From NCBI GenBank assembly GCA_024635585.1, contig JAGXIP010000176.1, positions 1 through 35,644 of the forward strand: a stretch of 35,644 nucleotides of DNA, read 5' to 3'. Below the pieces are notes generated by a model. The model made no database searches. It was not told the origin of the DNA and was given only the letters and a program-made list of their open reading frames with translations. How positions within the stretch are numbered: the stretch's first letter is position 1; every line of letters begins with the position of its first letter. Both the position numbers and the translations under genes were made by a program. The DNA comes from Saccharicrinis sp. (GTDB lineage: Bacteria; Bacteroidota; Bacteroidia; Bacteroidales; Marinilabiliaceae). Shown here piece by piece: positions 16,182-24,703 of the stretch.

Positions 16182-17222
16182 ATGAAAATCGCGATTCATC
16201 ACAGAGAAAATTCATTTAGTAAGTGGTGGTTAAATTATTGCGTTAAAAACAATATTGACCATAAGGTAGTCAACTGTTACGATAACGATATTGTACAGCA
16301 ATTGGAGGATTGTGATGCTTTGATGTGGCAACATCATCACATAAGCCCACGAGATATCAAGTTTGCCAAGCAATTATGTTTTTCGTTAGAAATGGGCGGC
16401 AAAGCAGTGTTTCCAAATTTCCGCAGCAGTTGGCATTTTGACGACAAGTTGGGACAAAAATATTTGTTTGAATCGATTAAAGCCCCGATGGTGACGTCCT
16501 ATGCGTTTTACTCCAAAAAGGAGGCAAAGAAATGGGTCGATGAAACCATATTCCCCAAGGTATTTAAGCTACGAGGTGGGGCAAGCGGTGATAATGTGCG
16601 CTTGGTGAGGTCGAAAAAGGAAGCCTTGCGAATAGTACGTCAAGCGTTCGGACCCGGTTTTGGTCAGTATAATGCGGTAAAGAACCTAAAAGAGAGATGG
16701 AGAATGTACAGGGGGGGATTGACAACATGGAATGATGTTTTAAGAGGAATTGTACGTTTGGCGGTTCCTACACCTTTTTCGCGGATGGCAGGCAAGGAGC
16801 GTGGTTATGTTTATTTTCAGGATTTTATTCCTGACAATGACCATGATATCCGGGTTAATTTTGTTTATGGCAGGTGCTTTGCCTTCCGCAGAAAGGTAAG
16901 GTCAGGTGATTTTAGGGCTTCTGGCAGTGGTGTTGTCGATTTTGATATGTCCAATATACCCCAAAAAGCTCTTAGTATCGCTTTTGAAGTAGCCGACAAG
17001 CTGCAACTCCAAAGTGCAGCCTTTGACTTTGTGATCCACAATCACGAGCCAATTATCGTTGAAGTGAGTTATGGATTTGGTCCTAGTGAAGAAAAGCTTG
17101 AACATGGCTATTGGGATGCTGATTTAAATTATTATCCAGGTAAGTTTGATCCTTTTGGCTGGATGGTGGAAGGGATGATTAAGTCAATCAATACCAATAC
17201 AACAATTGATGAGCGAGAATAA
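16182..17222 (+). CDS. ATP-grasp (RimK/glutathione synthetase-like) ligase, copy 2
   Basis: The 346-residue paralogue of the protein at 12559 is collinear over its whole length, with the same motifs (FPKVFKLRGGASGDNVRLV, VYFQDFIPDND, DIRVNFVYGR, GDFRASGSG, FDFVIHN, IVEVSYGFG). Differences concentrate in the C-terminal ~20 residues and around 180-190. Active-site-like residues are kept in both, so both copies look functional and may use different acceptor sugars; that is inference. The gene lies between a CE4-like gene and the flippase, whose preferred ATG overlaps its end by 14 bp, so the two are probably coupled. Confidence 0.75.
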   Translation: MKIAIHHRENSFSKWWLNYCVKNNIDHKVVNCYDNDIVQQLEDCDALMWQHHHISPRDIKFAKQLCFSLEMGGKAVFPNFRSSWHFDDKLGQKYLFESIKAPMVTSYAFYSKKEAKKWVDETIFPKVFKLRGGASGDNVRLVRSKKEALRIVRQAFGPGFGQYNAVKNLKERWRMYRGGLTTWNDVLRGIVRLAVPTPFSRMAGKERGYVYFQDFIPDNDHDIRVNFVYGRCFAFRRKVRSGDFRASGSGVVDFDMSNIPQKALSIAFEVADKLQLQSAAFDFVIHNHEPIIVEVSYGFGPSEEKLEHGYWDADLNYYPGKFDPFGWMVEGMIKSINTNTTIDERE

Positions 17223-18696
17223 GCGTAAAAGTAATAATACCATACAGGCATTATGGGTTGGAATCGGCAGCTTAAGCTCTTTTGGGGTTGCTATAATCAG
17301 TTCGGCCATCTTGTCGCGATATTTTGATAAGGTTGAATATGGCACCTATAAACAGATCATATATGTTTATACTTCGTTACTCCTTGTATTTAACGCCGGT
17401 CTCCCCAGGGTATTTGCTTATTTTTTACCCCGGTATAGTTTGGCCCAAGGTAAGGTAATCGTCACAAAAATTTCCAGTTTCTTATTTCTGAACGGATTAA
17501 TTTTTTCTATTTTCCTCTATTTTTTTTCAGGTGTCATTGCCAGTGTGCTTAATAACCCGGAACTCTCAACCGGGTTAAAGTATTTTTCGCCAATACCCAT
17601 GCTCCTCCTCCCTACGTTGGGGATTGAAGGAATATTTTCTACGTATAAAAAAACGATATATATCGCAATTTACAATACCCTTTCGCGAATCGTCATGCTG
17701 CTTTGTATTGCACTGCCAGTTATTTTGTTTAAAGGGACCTATATCAACGCCATTTATGGCTGGATAGTAAGTTCATTTATCATTCTGGTGATGGCTTACT
17801 TTATTAAAGGTATCCCTTTTAAAAATGTTAAATCCGAAAAATCAGATCTTAGTGTCAAAGAAATTTTAGGGTATAGCATGCCCTTGGTTGGGGCCTCTAT
17901 AGCAGGTATTCTTTACAGGTCAGCAAATCAATTTTATATAAGTAGGTTTTTTGGCCCTAAAGTCTTTGCCGAGTTTAGTAACGGATTTATCGAAATACCT
18001 TTTGTACACATGATAACTGGTGCTGCATCCACAGTCCTGATGCCGGTTTTTGCTAAAATGCACCACGAAAAATCCGATAAATCACAAATTATCAATTTAT
18101 GGCGCAGTACCCTGCACAAATCGGCTATTTTGATATATCCTATGGTTATCTTTTTTCTTTTTTATGCAACCGAAATTGTCACCATAGTTTATTCCGAAGC
18201 CTATGCGGTTTCTGCCAAGTATTTTACCGCGGTTATGGTCATCAATTTTTTTAACATTATTGTAATGGCGCCTCTTTTACTTGCTATGGGCGAGGCCAAG
18301 TTTTACGCACAACTTCATTATGGGCTTGCTATTGCCACTTGGGTGTCGCAATATGTGGTTTACTTGCTTTTCAATTCTCCCTTAGCAATTGTTATTACTT
18401 TTGTGGCGGTTGCAATCTGCGGCACGTTCGTTTCTTTAACGTATTGTTCGAAAAAATTGGACGTTCGTTTTCTGGATTTGTTTCCTTTGGGCCGTTTTTT
18501 AATGGTAGCACTTCATTCGCTGCTCTCCCTATCGCTGGTGCATTTTTTGTTGGGTAAGGTTATGCCCGATGCACATGACATACTTTTTTTAGCCCTTACC
18601 GGTATCTGCTATTTGGTAATTCTGCTCTTGACAGCTAAAATTTTCAAGATAAACTATAAAGAAATTGTGCTCCCCTTGTTAAAGCGGTCCAAATAA
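17209..18696 (+). CDS. Wzx-type polysaccharide flippase (MOP/MVF superfamily)
   Basis: The product is a polytopic membrane protein of about 495 residues with roughly 12-14 hydrophobic segments. It begins ALWVGIGSLSSFGVAIISSAIL and includes YFDKVEYGTYKQI near 40, a position and sequence typical of Wzx/RfbX-like flippases. The known role is moving undecaprenyl-linked repeat units across the inner membrane. The longest ORF starts with TTG at 17206, but ATG at 17209 immediately follows and is preferred (MSENKRK). It overlaps the ATP-grasp gene by 14 bp. It pairs functionally with the EpsG-like polymerase at 19915. Confidence 0.9.
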   Translation: MSENKRKSNNTIQALWVGIGSLSSFGVAIISSAILSRYFDKVEYGTYKQIIYVYTSLLLVFNAGLPRVFAYFLPRYSLAQGKVIVTKISSFLFLNGLIFSIFLYFFSGVIASVLNNPELSTGLKYFSPIPMLLLPTLGIEGIFSTYKKTIYIAIYNTLSRIVMLLCIALPVILFKGTYINAIYGWIVSSFIILVMAYFIKGIPFKNVKSEKSDLSVKEILGYSMPLVGASIAGILYRSANQFYISRFFGPKVFAEFSNGFIEIPFVHMITGAASTVLMPVFAKMHHEKSDKSQIINLWRSTLHKSAILIYPMVIFFLFYATEIVTIVYSEAYAVSAKYFTAVMVINFFNIIVMAPLLLAMGEAKFYAQLHYGLAIATWVSQYVVYLLFNSPLAIVITFVAVAICGTFVSLTYCSKKLDVRFLDLFPLGRFLMVALHSLLSLSLVHFLLGKVMPDAHDILFLALTGICYLVILLLTAKIFKINYKEIVLPLLKRSK

Positions 18697-18801
18697 ATGG
18701 TTAGATGGCGAATCAAACAAAATGTAAAATAACAAATTGTTAAATGTTAATCTATTTTGAATTGATGTAACTATGTTATTTCAATCTTCAATAAATTGTA
18801 T

Positions 18802-19908
18802 ATGAGAGAAAAAAAAGTACTCATAGTTTCATCTTCATTTTATCCACTGAACTCCCCACGTGCCTTCCGCACCACAGAATTGGTTAAAGAGTTGGCCAAA
18901 AAGGGTCACGAGGTAGATTTGTATATTCCGTTTAAAGGATACGACTATACGGAATATGCAAAAAAAGCAGGCGTTAATATTATGGATATGGGAGATATAA
19001 AACAGAATCCTGTAAAACTAAAAGGTAAAGGCATAACACTATTGGTTCGCCGGGCTGCACGCAGGGCCATCGGTCTTTTATTGGAATATCCATCCATCCA
19101 ATATATGTTTAAGGTTGCCCACTACTTAAAAAGAAAAAACGGGTACGATTTATTGATTTCAATAGCCGTACCTCATCCCATCCATTGGGGGGTTGCCTGG
19201 GCACGTAAAAAGAATCACCCGATAGCCGACGTTTGGGTGGCCGATTGCGGGGATCCTTACATGGGAGACACCACCGATTCGTTTCGAAAAATGTTTTACT
19301 TTAAGTACTTCGAGAAATGGTTCTGCCGTAAGGCCGATAAAATATCGATCCCAATAGAGGGCGCAAGACAGGCGTACTATCCCGAGTTTCACAATAAAAT
19401 CGAAATCATACCGCAAGCTTTCGATCTTTCCTGTTTGCAGGGCAACACCTACAAACAAACATCTAGTTATCCGGTGTTTGCCTACGCCGGTGCTTTTATA
19501 CCGGGCAGAAGGGATCCAAGTAAACTACTGGAGCATTTGTCCGAAAACTATACCGACTTCAAGTTTATTGTATATACCTCGCAAGCAAAATTGTTGGAAC
19601 CATTTAAAAAAACATTGCAGCATAAACTGGTGATAAACGAATATATTCCGAGAGAAGAGCTTTTAAAAGTTTTGGCCAATGTGGATTTTCTTATCAATTT
19701 TGATAACAATACAACCACCCAACTACCCAGTAAGTTGATCGATTATTCAATAGCCGATAGACCAGTTTTAAATATCACATCAGAGTTGGATACGGATATT
19801 ATCAAAGAGTTTATGGAGGGTAATTATACGCATAAAATGGATTTAATGCCAGCGGAGAATTATGATATAAGATTGGTAGCACAGAAATTCATAGATCTTC
19901 ATAACTAA
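18802..19908 (+). CDS. Glycosyltransferase, GT4-like (GT-B fold)
   Basis: The product is about 368 residues. The N-terminal half has a GT-B acceptor domain (VLIVSSSFYPLNSPRAFRTT, residues ~6-25, with WVADCGDPYM near 145). The C-terminal half has a donor-binding pattern (VFAYAGAFIPGRRDP near 227, INEYIPREELLKVLANVDF near 277, TQLPSKLIDYSIADRPVLN near 310). Cytoplasmic membrane-associated addition of one sugar to the lipid-linked repeat unit is inferred, and the donor is unknown. The longest ORF opens with TTG at 18796; ATG at 18802 gives a better N-terminus (MREKKVLIV). A 105-bp AT-rich gap separates it from the flippase, and only 6 bp separate it from the polymerase gene. Confidence 0.85.
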   Translation: MREKKVLIVSSSFYPLNSPRAFRTTELVKELAKKGHEVDLYIPFKGYDYTEYAKKAGVNIMDMGDIKQNPVKLKGKGITLLVRRAARRAIGLLLEYPSIQYMFKVAHYLKRKNGYDLLISIAVPHPIHWGVAWARKKNHPIADVWVADCGDPYMGDTTDSFRKMFYFKYFEKWFCRKADKISIPIEGARQAYYPEFHNKIEIIPQAFDLSCLQGNTYKQTSSYPVFAYAGAFIPGRRDPSKLLEHLSENYTDFKFIVYTSQAKLLEPFKKTLQHKLVINEYIPREELLKVLANVDFLINFDNNTTTQLPSKLIDYSIADRPVLNITSELDTDIIKEFMEGNYTHKMDLMPAENYDIRLVAQKFIDLHN

Positions 19909-19914
19909 GCATAT

Positions 19915-21198
19915 ATGGAAAGTAAGCAAACCAGCGTGAAACCATACATATTTACCGACCGCGAGCAGCGAGGGATGGACTATTATCTCGCTTTTTTCGT
20001 ATGGCCGTTTGGAGTAACCCTTTCTGCCTTGAGCAACTGGCGTAAACCCTGGAGTAAAAATGTATTCTGGTTGTTCTGCACGTTTTTTGGTTTTACTTTT
20101 ATTATTTCAGAATTTGGAGGTGCTGATTCCGACCGTTATGCCCGGTGGTTTATCGACTTTGCCGGGTCGAGCATGAGTTTTTCAGATCTGTTAAATTCAT
20201 TTTATGCCGAAGGAGGAAGTTACGTGGATATTGCCTCTCCGCTAATTTCATTTTTGGTATCTCGATTCACAGCAAACCCATCCGTTCTGTTTGCAGTTTT
20301 TGGGCTTATTTTTGGGTTTTTCTACTCAAGGAATATCTGGTTTCTTCTAGATAAAGTGGAGGGTAAGATGTCATTTTTCGCCATTCTCTTATTGTTCACT
20401 TTTGCATTGTTAAACCCAATATGGAACATCAATGGATTTAGGATGTGGACCGCTGCCCAGATATTTCTTTATGGTACCTCTCAGTATATTGTAGAAGGGA
20501 AAAAGCAGCGGCTTATCTGGTCGTTTGTTGCCGTATTGTTTCATTTCTCCTTTCTCTTTCCTTTGGGTATTTTGTGGGCGTATGTGTTTTTAGGGAATAG
20601 GGTAAACTTATATTTTGGGCTGTTTATTGCCACCTCTTTTATAAATGAGTTAGATCTGGTTTGGGTTAGAAGTCTATTGATGTATCTGCCTGATATTTTC
20701 CATGGTAAGGTCACTGGCTATACCAATACGCAATATGCCGAACATATAGAAATGGCTGCCCAGGCATTAAATTGGTATGTTCCGTTTTCTAAAATTGCCA
20801 TCCAAGTTGTTGTTTATACGGTAACAATATTTATTTTTTTTAATGTTAAAAAAACACTTCGTGGGATACACGGATTAAATAATCTTTTTTGTTTTGCGTT
20901 GCTTTTTTATGCAGGGGCAAATATATTTAGTTTCATTCCATCCGGAGGCCGGTATATTGTGGTATCCAATACTTTTATTTTTAGCGTATTCGTTATTTAT
21001 ATGGCCAAGTTCCAAGATCTCAAAGGTATCGGTTTAGTTAAGGTTATGTCAGTGCCTTTTCTACTTTTTTACTGCATCTTTACGCTTAGGGCAGGGATGG
21101 ATCACTATGGCCTGATGAGTTTAATGGGTAATCCCATCGTTGCATTTTTTCAAGAAACAGATACGCGTTTAATCGAAATTGTTAAAGGTTTTCTTTAG
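19915..21198 (+). CDS. EpsG/Wzy-type polysaccharide polymerase
   Basis: The 427-residue polytopic membrane protein has about ten hydrophobic segments. EpsG-family features are the FGGADSDRYARWFIDF segment near 60-75, NPIWNINGFRMWTAAQIFLYG near 162-182, and VAVLFHFSFLFPLGIL near 202-217, where the FHxS-like motif is characteristic. Members polymerise repeat units on the periplasmic side. It follows the glycosyltransferase by 6 bp, and a CE4-like gene follows it after 16 bp when that gene's ATG is used, so all three are likely one transcript. Confidence 0.88.
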   Translation: MESKQTSVKPYIFTDREQRGMDYYLAFFVWPFGVTLSALSNWRKPWSKNVFWLFCTFFGFTFIISEFGGADSDRYARWFIDFAGSSMSFSDLLNSFYAEGGSYVDIASPLISFLVSRFTANPSVLFAVFGLIFGFFYSRNIWFLLDKVEGKMSFFAILLLFTFALLNPIWNINGFRMWTAAQIFLYGTSQYIVEGKKQRLIWSFVAVLFHFSFLFPLGILWAYVFLGNRVNLYFGLFIATSFINELDLVWVRSLLMYLPDIFHGKVTGYTNTQYAEHIEMAAQALNWYVPFSKIAIQVVVYTVTIFIFFNVKKTLRGIHGLNNLFCFALLFYAGANIFSFIPSGGRYIVVSNTFIFSVFVIYMAKFQDLKGIGLVKVMSVPFLLFYCIFTLRAGMDHYGLMSLMGNPIVAFFQETDTRLIEIVKGFL

Positions 21199-21214
21199 TA
21201 GATATTTTAATGGT

Positions 21215-22339
21215 ATGTTCAGCAAAAAAAGAATAGCAGGAAATATTAGAAATATTCCAGGTTGGAAATCTTCTCGGAAAATAGTGGTCTTCGAAAGTGA
21301 TGATTGGGGTAGTATTCGAATGCCTTCTATCGAAGCCTATGAAAGACTCGAAAAGGCGGGGGTAAAATTTCACCGTAAGGGTTCTAATCGATATAGCGTA
21401 AATGATACGCTTGCTAGCTCGGAGGATCTGGAAAACCTCTTTCATGTACTTGGAAATTCTAAAAACGCACATGGTACAAGTCCGGTTTTTACGGCAATGA
21501 CTATTGTGGCCAATCCGGATTTTACAAAGATAAAAGAGAGTAAGTTCTCCAATTATTTTTTCGAACCATTTACGGAAACGTTGAAGAGATATCCGGGATG
21601 TGAAAAATCATTTGAATTATGGAAAGAAGGGATGAAAAACAAACTCTTTGTTCCACAACTGCATGGGAGAGAACACCTAAATGTTTGGTCTTGGATGAGA
21701 GCCCTTCAAAATAATGTAACTAACACTCGCTTGGCCTTTGATGAGGGATTGTGGAGTTTTGCCCCTGATGAAACTAACGCTGGCTATACGTATTATCAAC
21801 AAGCATTTAATCTAAAAGAAAGATCGGAAATTGAACAGCATAAGATTATCATAAAAAGTGGGTTAGAATTGTTTGAAAAACTTTTTGGATATAAAGCCAC
21901 CTATTTTGTGCCGCCTAACGCATTAATAAATAACAAGCTTAACGCGACGCTTTATCAAGGTGGAATAAAGTTTAGATCAACTTCAACCATTCAAAGGGAA
22001 CCAATTGGTGACGGCATCTTTAAAAAAAGATTGCATTATTTGGGGCAGAAAGAGAAGAATGGTATAAGGTACATTATACGCAACTGTACATTCGAACCTA
22101 ATTTAAAAGGCGTTGATTGGGTAAATAATTGTTTGGCTGAAATCAATACCGCCTTTAAATGGAAAAATCCAGCCATTATTACAACCCACAGGGTTAATTA
22201 CATTGGGGCACTTAATAAAAGTAACAGGGATTATGGTCTTCAGCAATTAAACTTGCTCCTTCAGTCCATAATAAAAAAATGGCCCGATGTAGAATTTATG
22301 ACAACTGCGCAACTTGGTGAGCTGATGGTAAGCAAGTAG
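21215..22339 (+). CDS. Divergent CE4-like polysaccharide (de)acetylase family protein, copy 2
   Basis: The product has about 374 residues, again without a signal peptide. The same ordered motifs appear: ESDDWGS (27-33), HGREHLNV near 148-155, VPPNAL (in place of PPNY of copy 1), and TTHRVNYIG near 326-334, with the shared ending EFMTTAQLGEL. The longest ORF opens with TTG at 21179, overlapping the polymerase gene. ATG at 21215 is preferred because it aligns with the N-termini of the other two copies (an 18-residue lead to GWK) and leaves a 16-bp intergenic gap. The replacement of Tyr in the PPNY position may change substrate or activity. The role as a sugar deacetylase is inferred. Confidence 0.75.
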   Translation: MFSKKRIAGNIRNIPGWKSSRKIVVFESDDWGSIRMPSIEAYERLEKAGVKFHRKGSNRYSVNDTLASSEDLENLFHVLGNSKNAHGTSPVFTAMTIVANPDFTKIKESKFSNYFFEPFTETLKRYPGCEKSFELWKEGMKNKLFVPQLHGREHLNVWSWMRALQNNVTNTRLAFDEGLWSFAPDETNAGYTYYQQAFNLKERSEIEQHKIIIKSGLELFEKLFGYKATYFVPPNALINNKLNATLYQGGIKFRSTSTIQREPIGDGIFKKRLHYLGQKEKNGIRYIIRNCTFEPNLKGVDWVNNCLAEINTAFKWKNPAIITTHRVNYIGALNKSNRDYGLQQLNLLLQSIIKKWPDVEFMTTAQLGELMVSK

Positions 22340-22364
22340 TAGTTAGAACATATAAAATAAGTGT

Positions 22365-23486
22365 ATGGAAATTAAAACCGGAAATAGGCTTTGTTGTGTT
22401 TATAATGCGGCACCACATTATAGATCATTAATTTTTAATCTTATTGATAAGCAAATAGGCGCAGATGTTTATATAGGTGACCGGGGTGGGGCGAAACTCA
22501 AACCTATGGATTACAGCGAGCTGAATGGTTTTTGCGGTACCCTTAAATCCAAAATTATATGGAAAACATATTATTGGCAGATAGGTGTGCAAAGGATACT
22601 TCTTAAACCATATTCGAAATTTTTATTCGATGGAGAGCTCAATTGTATTTCTACTTGGGCAGCCTTATTTTTAGCTAAGCTTTATAAAAAAAAGATTTAC
22701 CTCTGGACGCATGGTTATTATGGTAATGAAGGTCTGATAAAGAGAATACTTAAGAAGGTTTATTTTGGATTATCTACAGGAGTTTTTTTGTACGGGGTGT
22801 ATGCAAGGGATATCATGCTTGAGCAAGGTCATAAACCCCAAAAATTACACTTAATTTATAATTCCCTTGACTATGATGATCAATTGGCGCTACGGGGTAA
22901 ATTAGAAGATAAAGACGTGTTTAATCGGCTGTTTGAAAATAACTACCCTGTTGCGGTATACATTGGTCGCATACAGGAAAGAAAACGGTTAGATTTGCTC
23001 ATTAAGGCTATTGCCAACCTAAAAAGTAAAGAGGTCGGTGTAAACCTTTTGCTGATAGGAGAAAGTGACAGTAGTTTGAATCTGGATAAATTGGCTAAAA
23101 GTTTAGGCGTAGACAAAAACATCTGTTTTTACGGCCCGTGTTATGATGAAAAAATAATAGGTAGTTTAATTTTTAATGCCGATGTATGCGTTTCACCAGG
23201 GAATGTTGGGTTAACAGCCATGCATGTACTGGCCTATGGAACACCTATATTGACAAGTGATAATTTCTATGTGCAAAGACCCGAGTTTGAGGCCATAAAG
23301 AAAGGTGTCACTGGCGATTTTTTTAAAGATAATTCAGTAGAGGATCTGGAAGATAAATTGTTGAATTGGATTAATCTTTCGCCAGAAAAGCGAGAGGAAA
23401 GTCGTCAGGAGGCCTATCGAGTAATTGACGAAAAGTATAATCCCCACCGTCAGATTGAAACTTTTTTAGAAGTGTTAAATTCTTAA
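22365..23486 (+). CDS. Glycosyltransferase family 4-like protein (type a)
   Basis: The 373-residue GT-B glycosyltransferase has an N-terminal domain opening NRLCCVYNAAPHYRSLIF and a donor domain with AVYIGRIQERKRLDLLIKAI near 200 and NVGLTAMHVLAYGTPIL near 285-301. The EX7E motif seen in classical GT4 enzymes is replaced (Gly and His at those positions), as in one GT4 subgroup. It sits 25 bp after the CE4-like gene and 13 bp before a type-b glycosyltransferase. A decayed piece of a close relative occurs at about 28085-28290, also directly upstream of a type-b gene. Confidence 0.87.
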   Translation: MEIKTGNRLCCVYNAAPHYRSLIFNLIDKQIGADVYIGDRGGAKLKPMDYSELNGFCGTLKSKIIWKTYYWQIGVQRILLKPYSKFLFDGELNCISTWAALFLAKLYKKKIYLWTHGYYGNEGLIKRILKKVYFGLSTGVFLYGVYARDIMLEQGHKPQKLHLIYNSLDYDDQLALRGKLEDKDVFNRLFENNYPVAVYIGRIQERKRLDLLIKAIANLKSKEVGVNLLLIGESDSSLNLDKLAKSLGVDKNICFYGPCYDEKIIGSLIFNADVCVSPGNVGLTAMHVLAYGTPILTSDNFYVQRPEFEAIKKGVTGDFFKDNSVEDLEDKLLNWINLSPEKREESRQEAYRVIDEKYNPHRQIETFLEVLNS

Positions 23487-23499
23487 TTCAAATTGTTTT

Positions 23500-24675
23500 A
23501 TGAAGATATTAATCAACTGTTCTACCCTTAAAAAAGGGGGAGTGTTGCAAGTTGCGCATTCGTTTGTGAGCGAGCTTGTAGAAAGGTCAGATCACGAATA
23601 TTGTTTTATTTTCTCTCCTCTGTTACGAAAAGACTTTCAGGGATACAAAGAAGAGGATGAATTACATTTTCATACTTATGATGTAAACCCAACCATGATG
23701 AAGGCTTTAACGGGCAGAGACAAAACGTTGGATCGTATCTTTGCAAAAGTTAAGCCCGACATCGTGTTTTCTCTGTTTGGACCAACCTATTGGAAACCCA
23801 AAAGTGCCCATGTTTGTGGGTATGCCAAAGCCGTATATTTTTACCCGGACTCGCCGTTTATACAAAATATGCCATTGCTCAGAAAGCTTAAACTTAAATT
23901 TCTGAAAGTATTTCACATGAATGATTTCAAAAATTTTAATGATGCATTAATTACCGAAACCAACGATGCCTCTTTCAGACTGTCTAAAATCTTGCCCCAA
24001 AAAAATATTTACACCGTATCCAATACCTACAACCAAATTTTTGATAACCCGCAAAATTGGGATACAAATGTGAAGCTTCCTACTTTTGACGGAATAACAT
24101 TGTTGACGATTACCGCTAATTACAGGCATAAAAATTTATCTGTGATACCGAAAGTTGCAGCCTATTTATCAAATAAGTATCCTTCATTTAAATTTCGATT
24201 TGTACTTACGTTGAGGGAAGGTGAGATTGAAATTACCGATAAAAACATGTTAAAGTATATGGTGTTTCTTGGTAGGGTATCCATTTATCAGTGCCCTACG
24301 TTATATAAAAAATCCGACCTCATGTTTATGCCCACTTTATTGGAGTGTTTTTCTGCTACTTATCCCGAGGCCATGAAAATGGAGACACCGATTTTGACCT
24401 CGGACATGCCTTTTGCTAGAGATGTATGCGGCGATGCTGCCATTTATTTCGACCCGTTGTCACCGGAAAGTATCGGCGAGGCCATTTATGGGTTGGCTAC
24501 GGACAAGGCGATGATATCAGAGTTGAGGTCAAAAGGGAAGAAACGTTTAAGTCATTTTAACGATTCCAAGGCACGTACCCAAAAGTATATTGAAATTATA
24601 GAGAAAACCTACGAAACAAATCATCCAACACATAATGAAAGAGGTTTCAAACAACTGATTTCAATTAAATCTTAA
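23500..24675 (+). CDS. Glycosyltransferase family 4, type b, copy 1 of 3
   Basis: The 391-residue GT-B enzyme begins with MKILINCSTLKKGGVLQVAHSF. The donor domain contains LLTITANYRHKNLSVIPKV and the EX7E signature ECFSATYPE near 286-294, followed by MKMETPILTSDMPFARDVCGDAAIYFDP. It is collinear with the products at 25786 and 28304 over about 370 residues, with most residues identical by eye. It has the longest C-terminal tail of the three (ending GFKQLISIKS). Donor and acceptor are unknown. It may add one of several identical or similar residues in the repeat unit. Confidence 0.9.
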   Translation: MKILINCSTLKKGGVLQVAHSFVSELVERSDHEYCFIFSPLLRKDFQGYKEEDELHFHTYDVNPTMMKALTGRDKTLDRIFAKVKPDIVFSLFGPTYWKPKSAHVCGYAKAVYFYPDSPFIQNMPLLRKLKLKFLKVFHMNDFKNFNDALITETNDASFRLSKILPQKNIYTVSNTYNQIFDNPQNWDTNVKLPTFDGITLLTITANYRHKNLSVIPKVAAYLSNKYPSFKFRFVLTLREGEIEITDKNMLKYMVFLGRVSIYQCPTLYKKSDLMFMPTLLECFSATYPEAMKMETPILTSDMPFARDVCGDAAIYFDPLSPESIGEAIYGLATDKAMISELRSKGKKRLSHFNDSKARTQKYIEIIEKTYETNHPTHNERGFKQLISIKS

Positions 24676-24703
24676 CTGAACATTCACATCTGAAATAAAT
24701 TAA

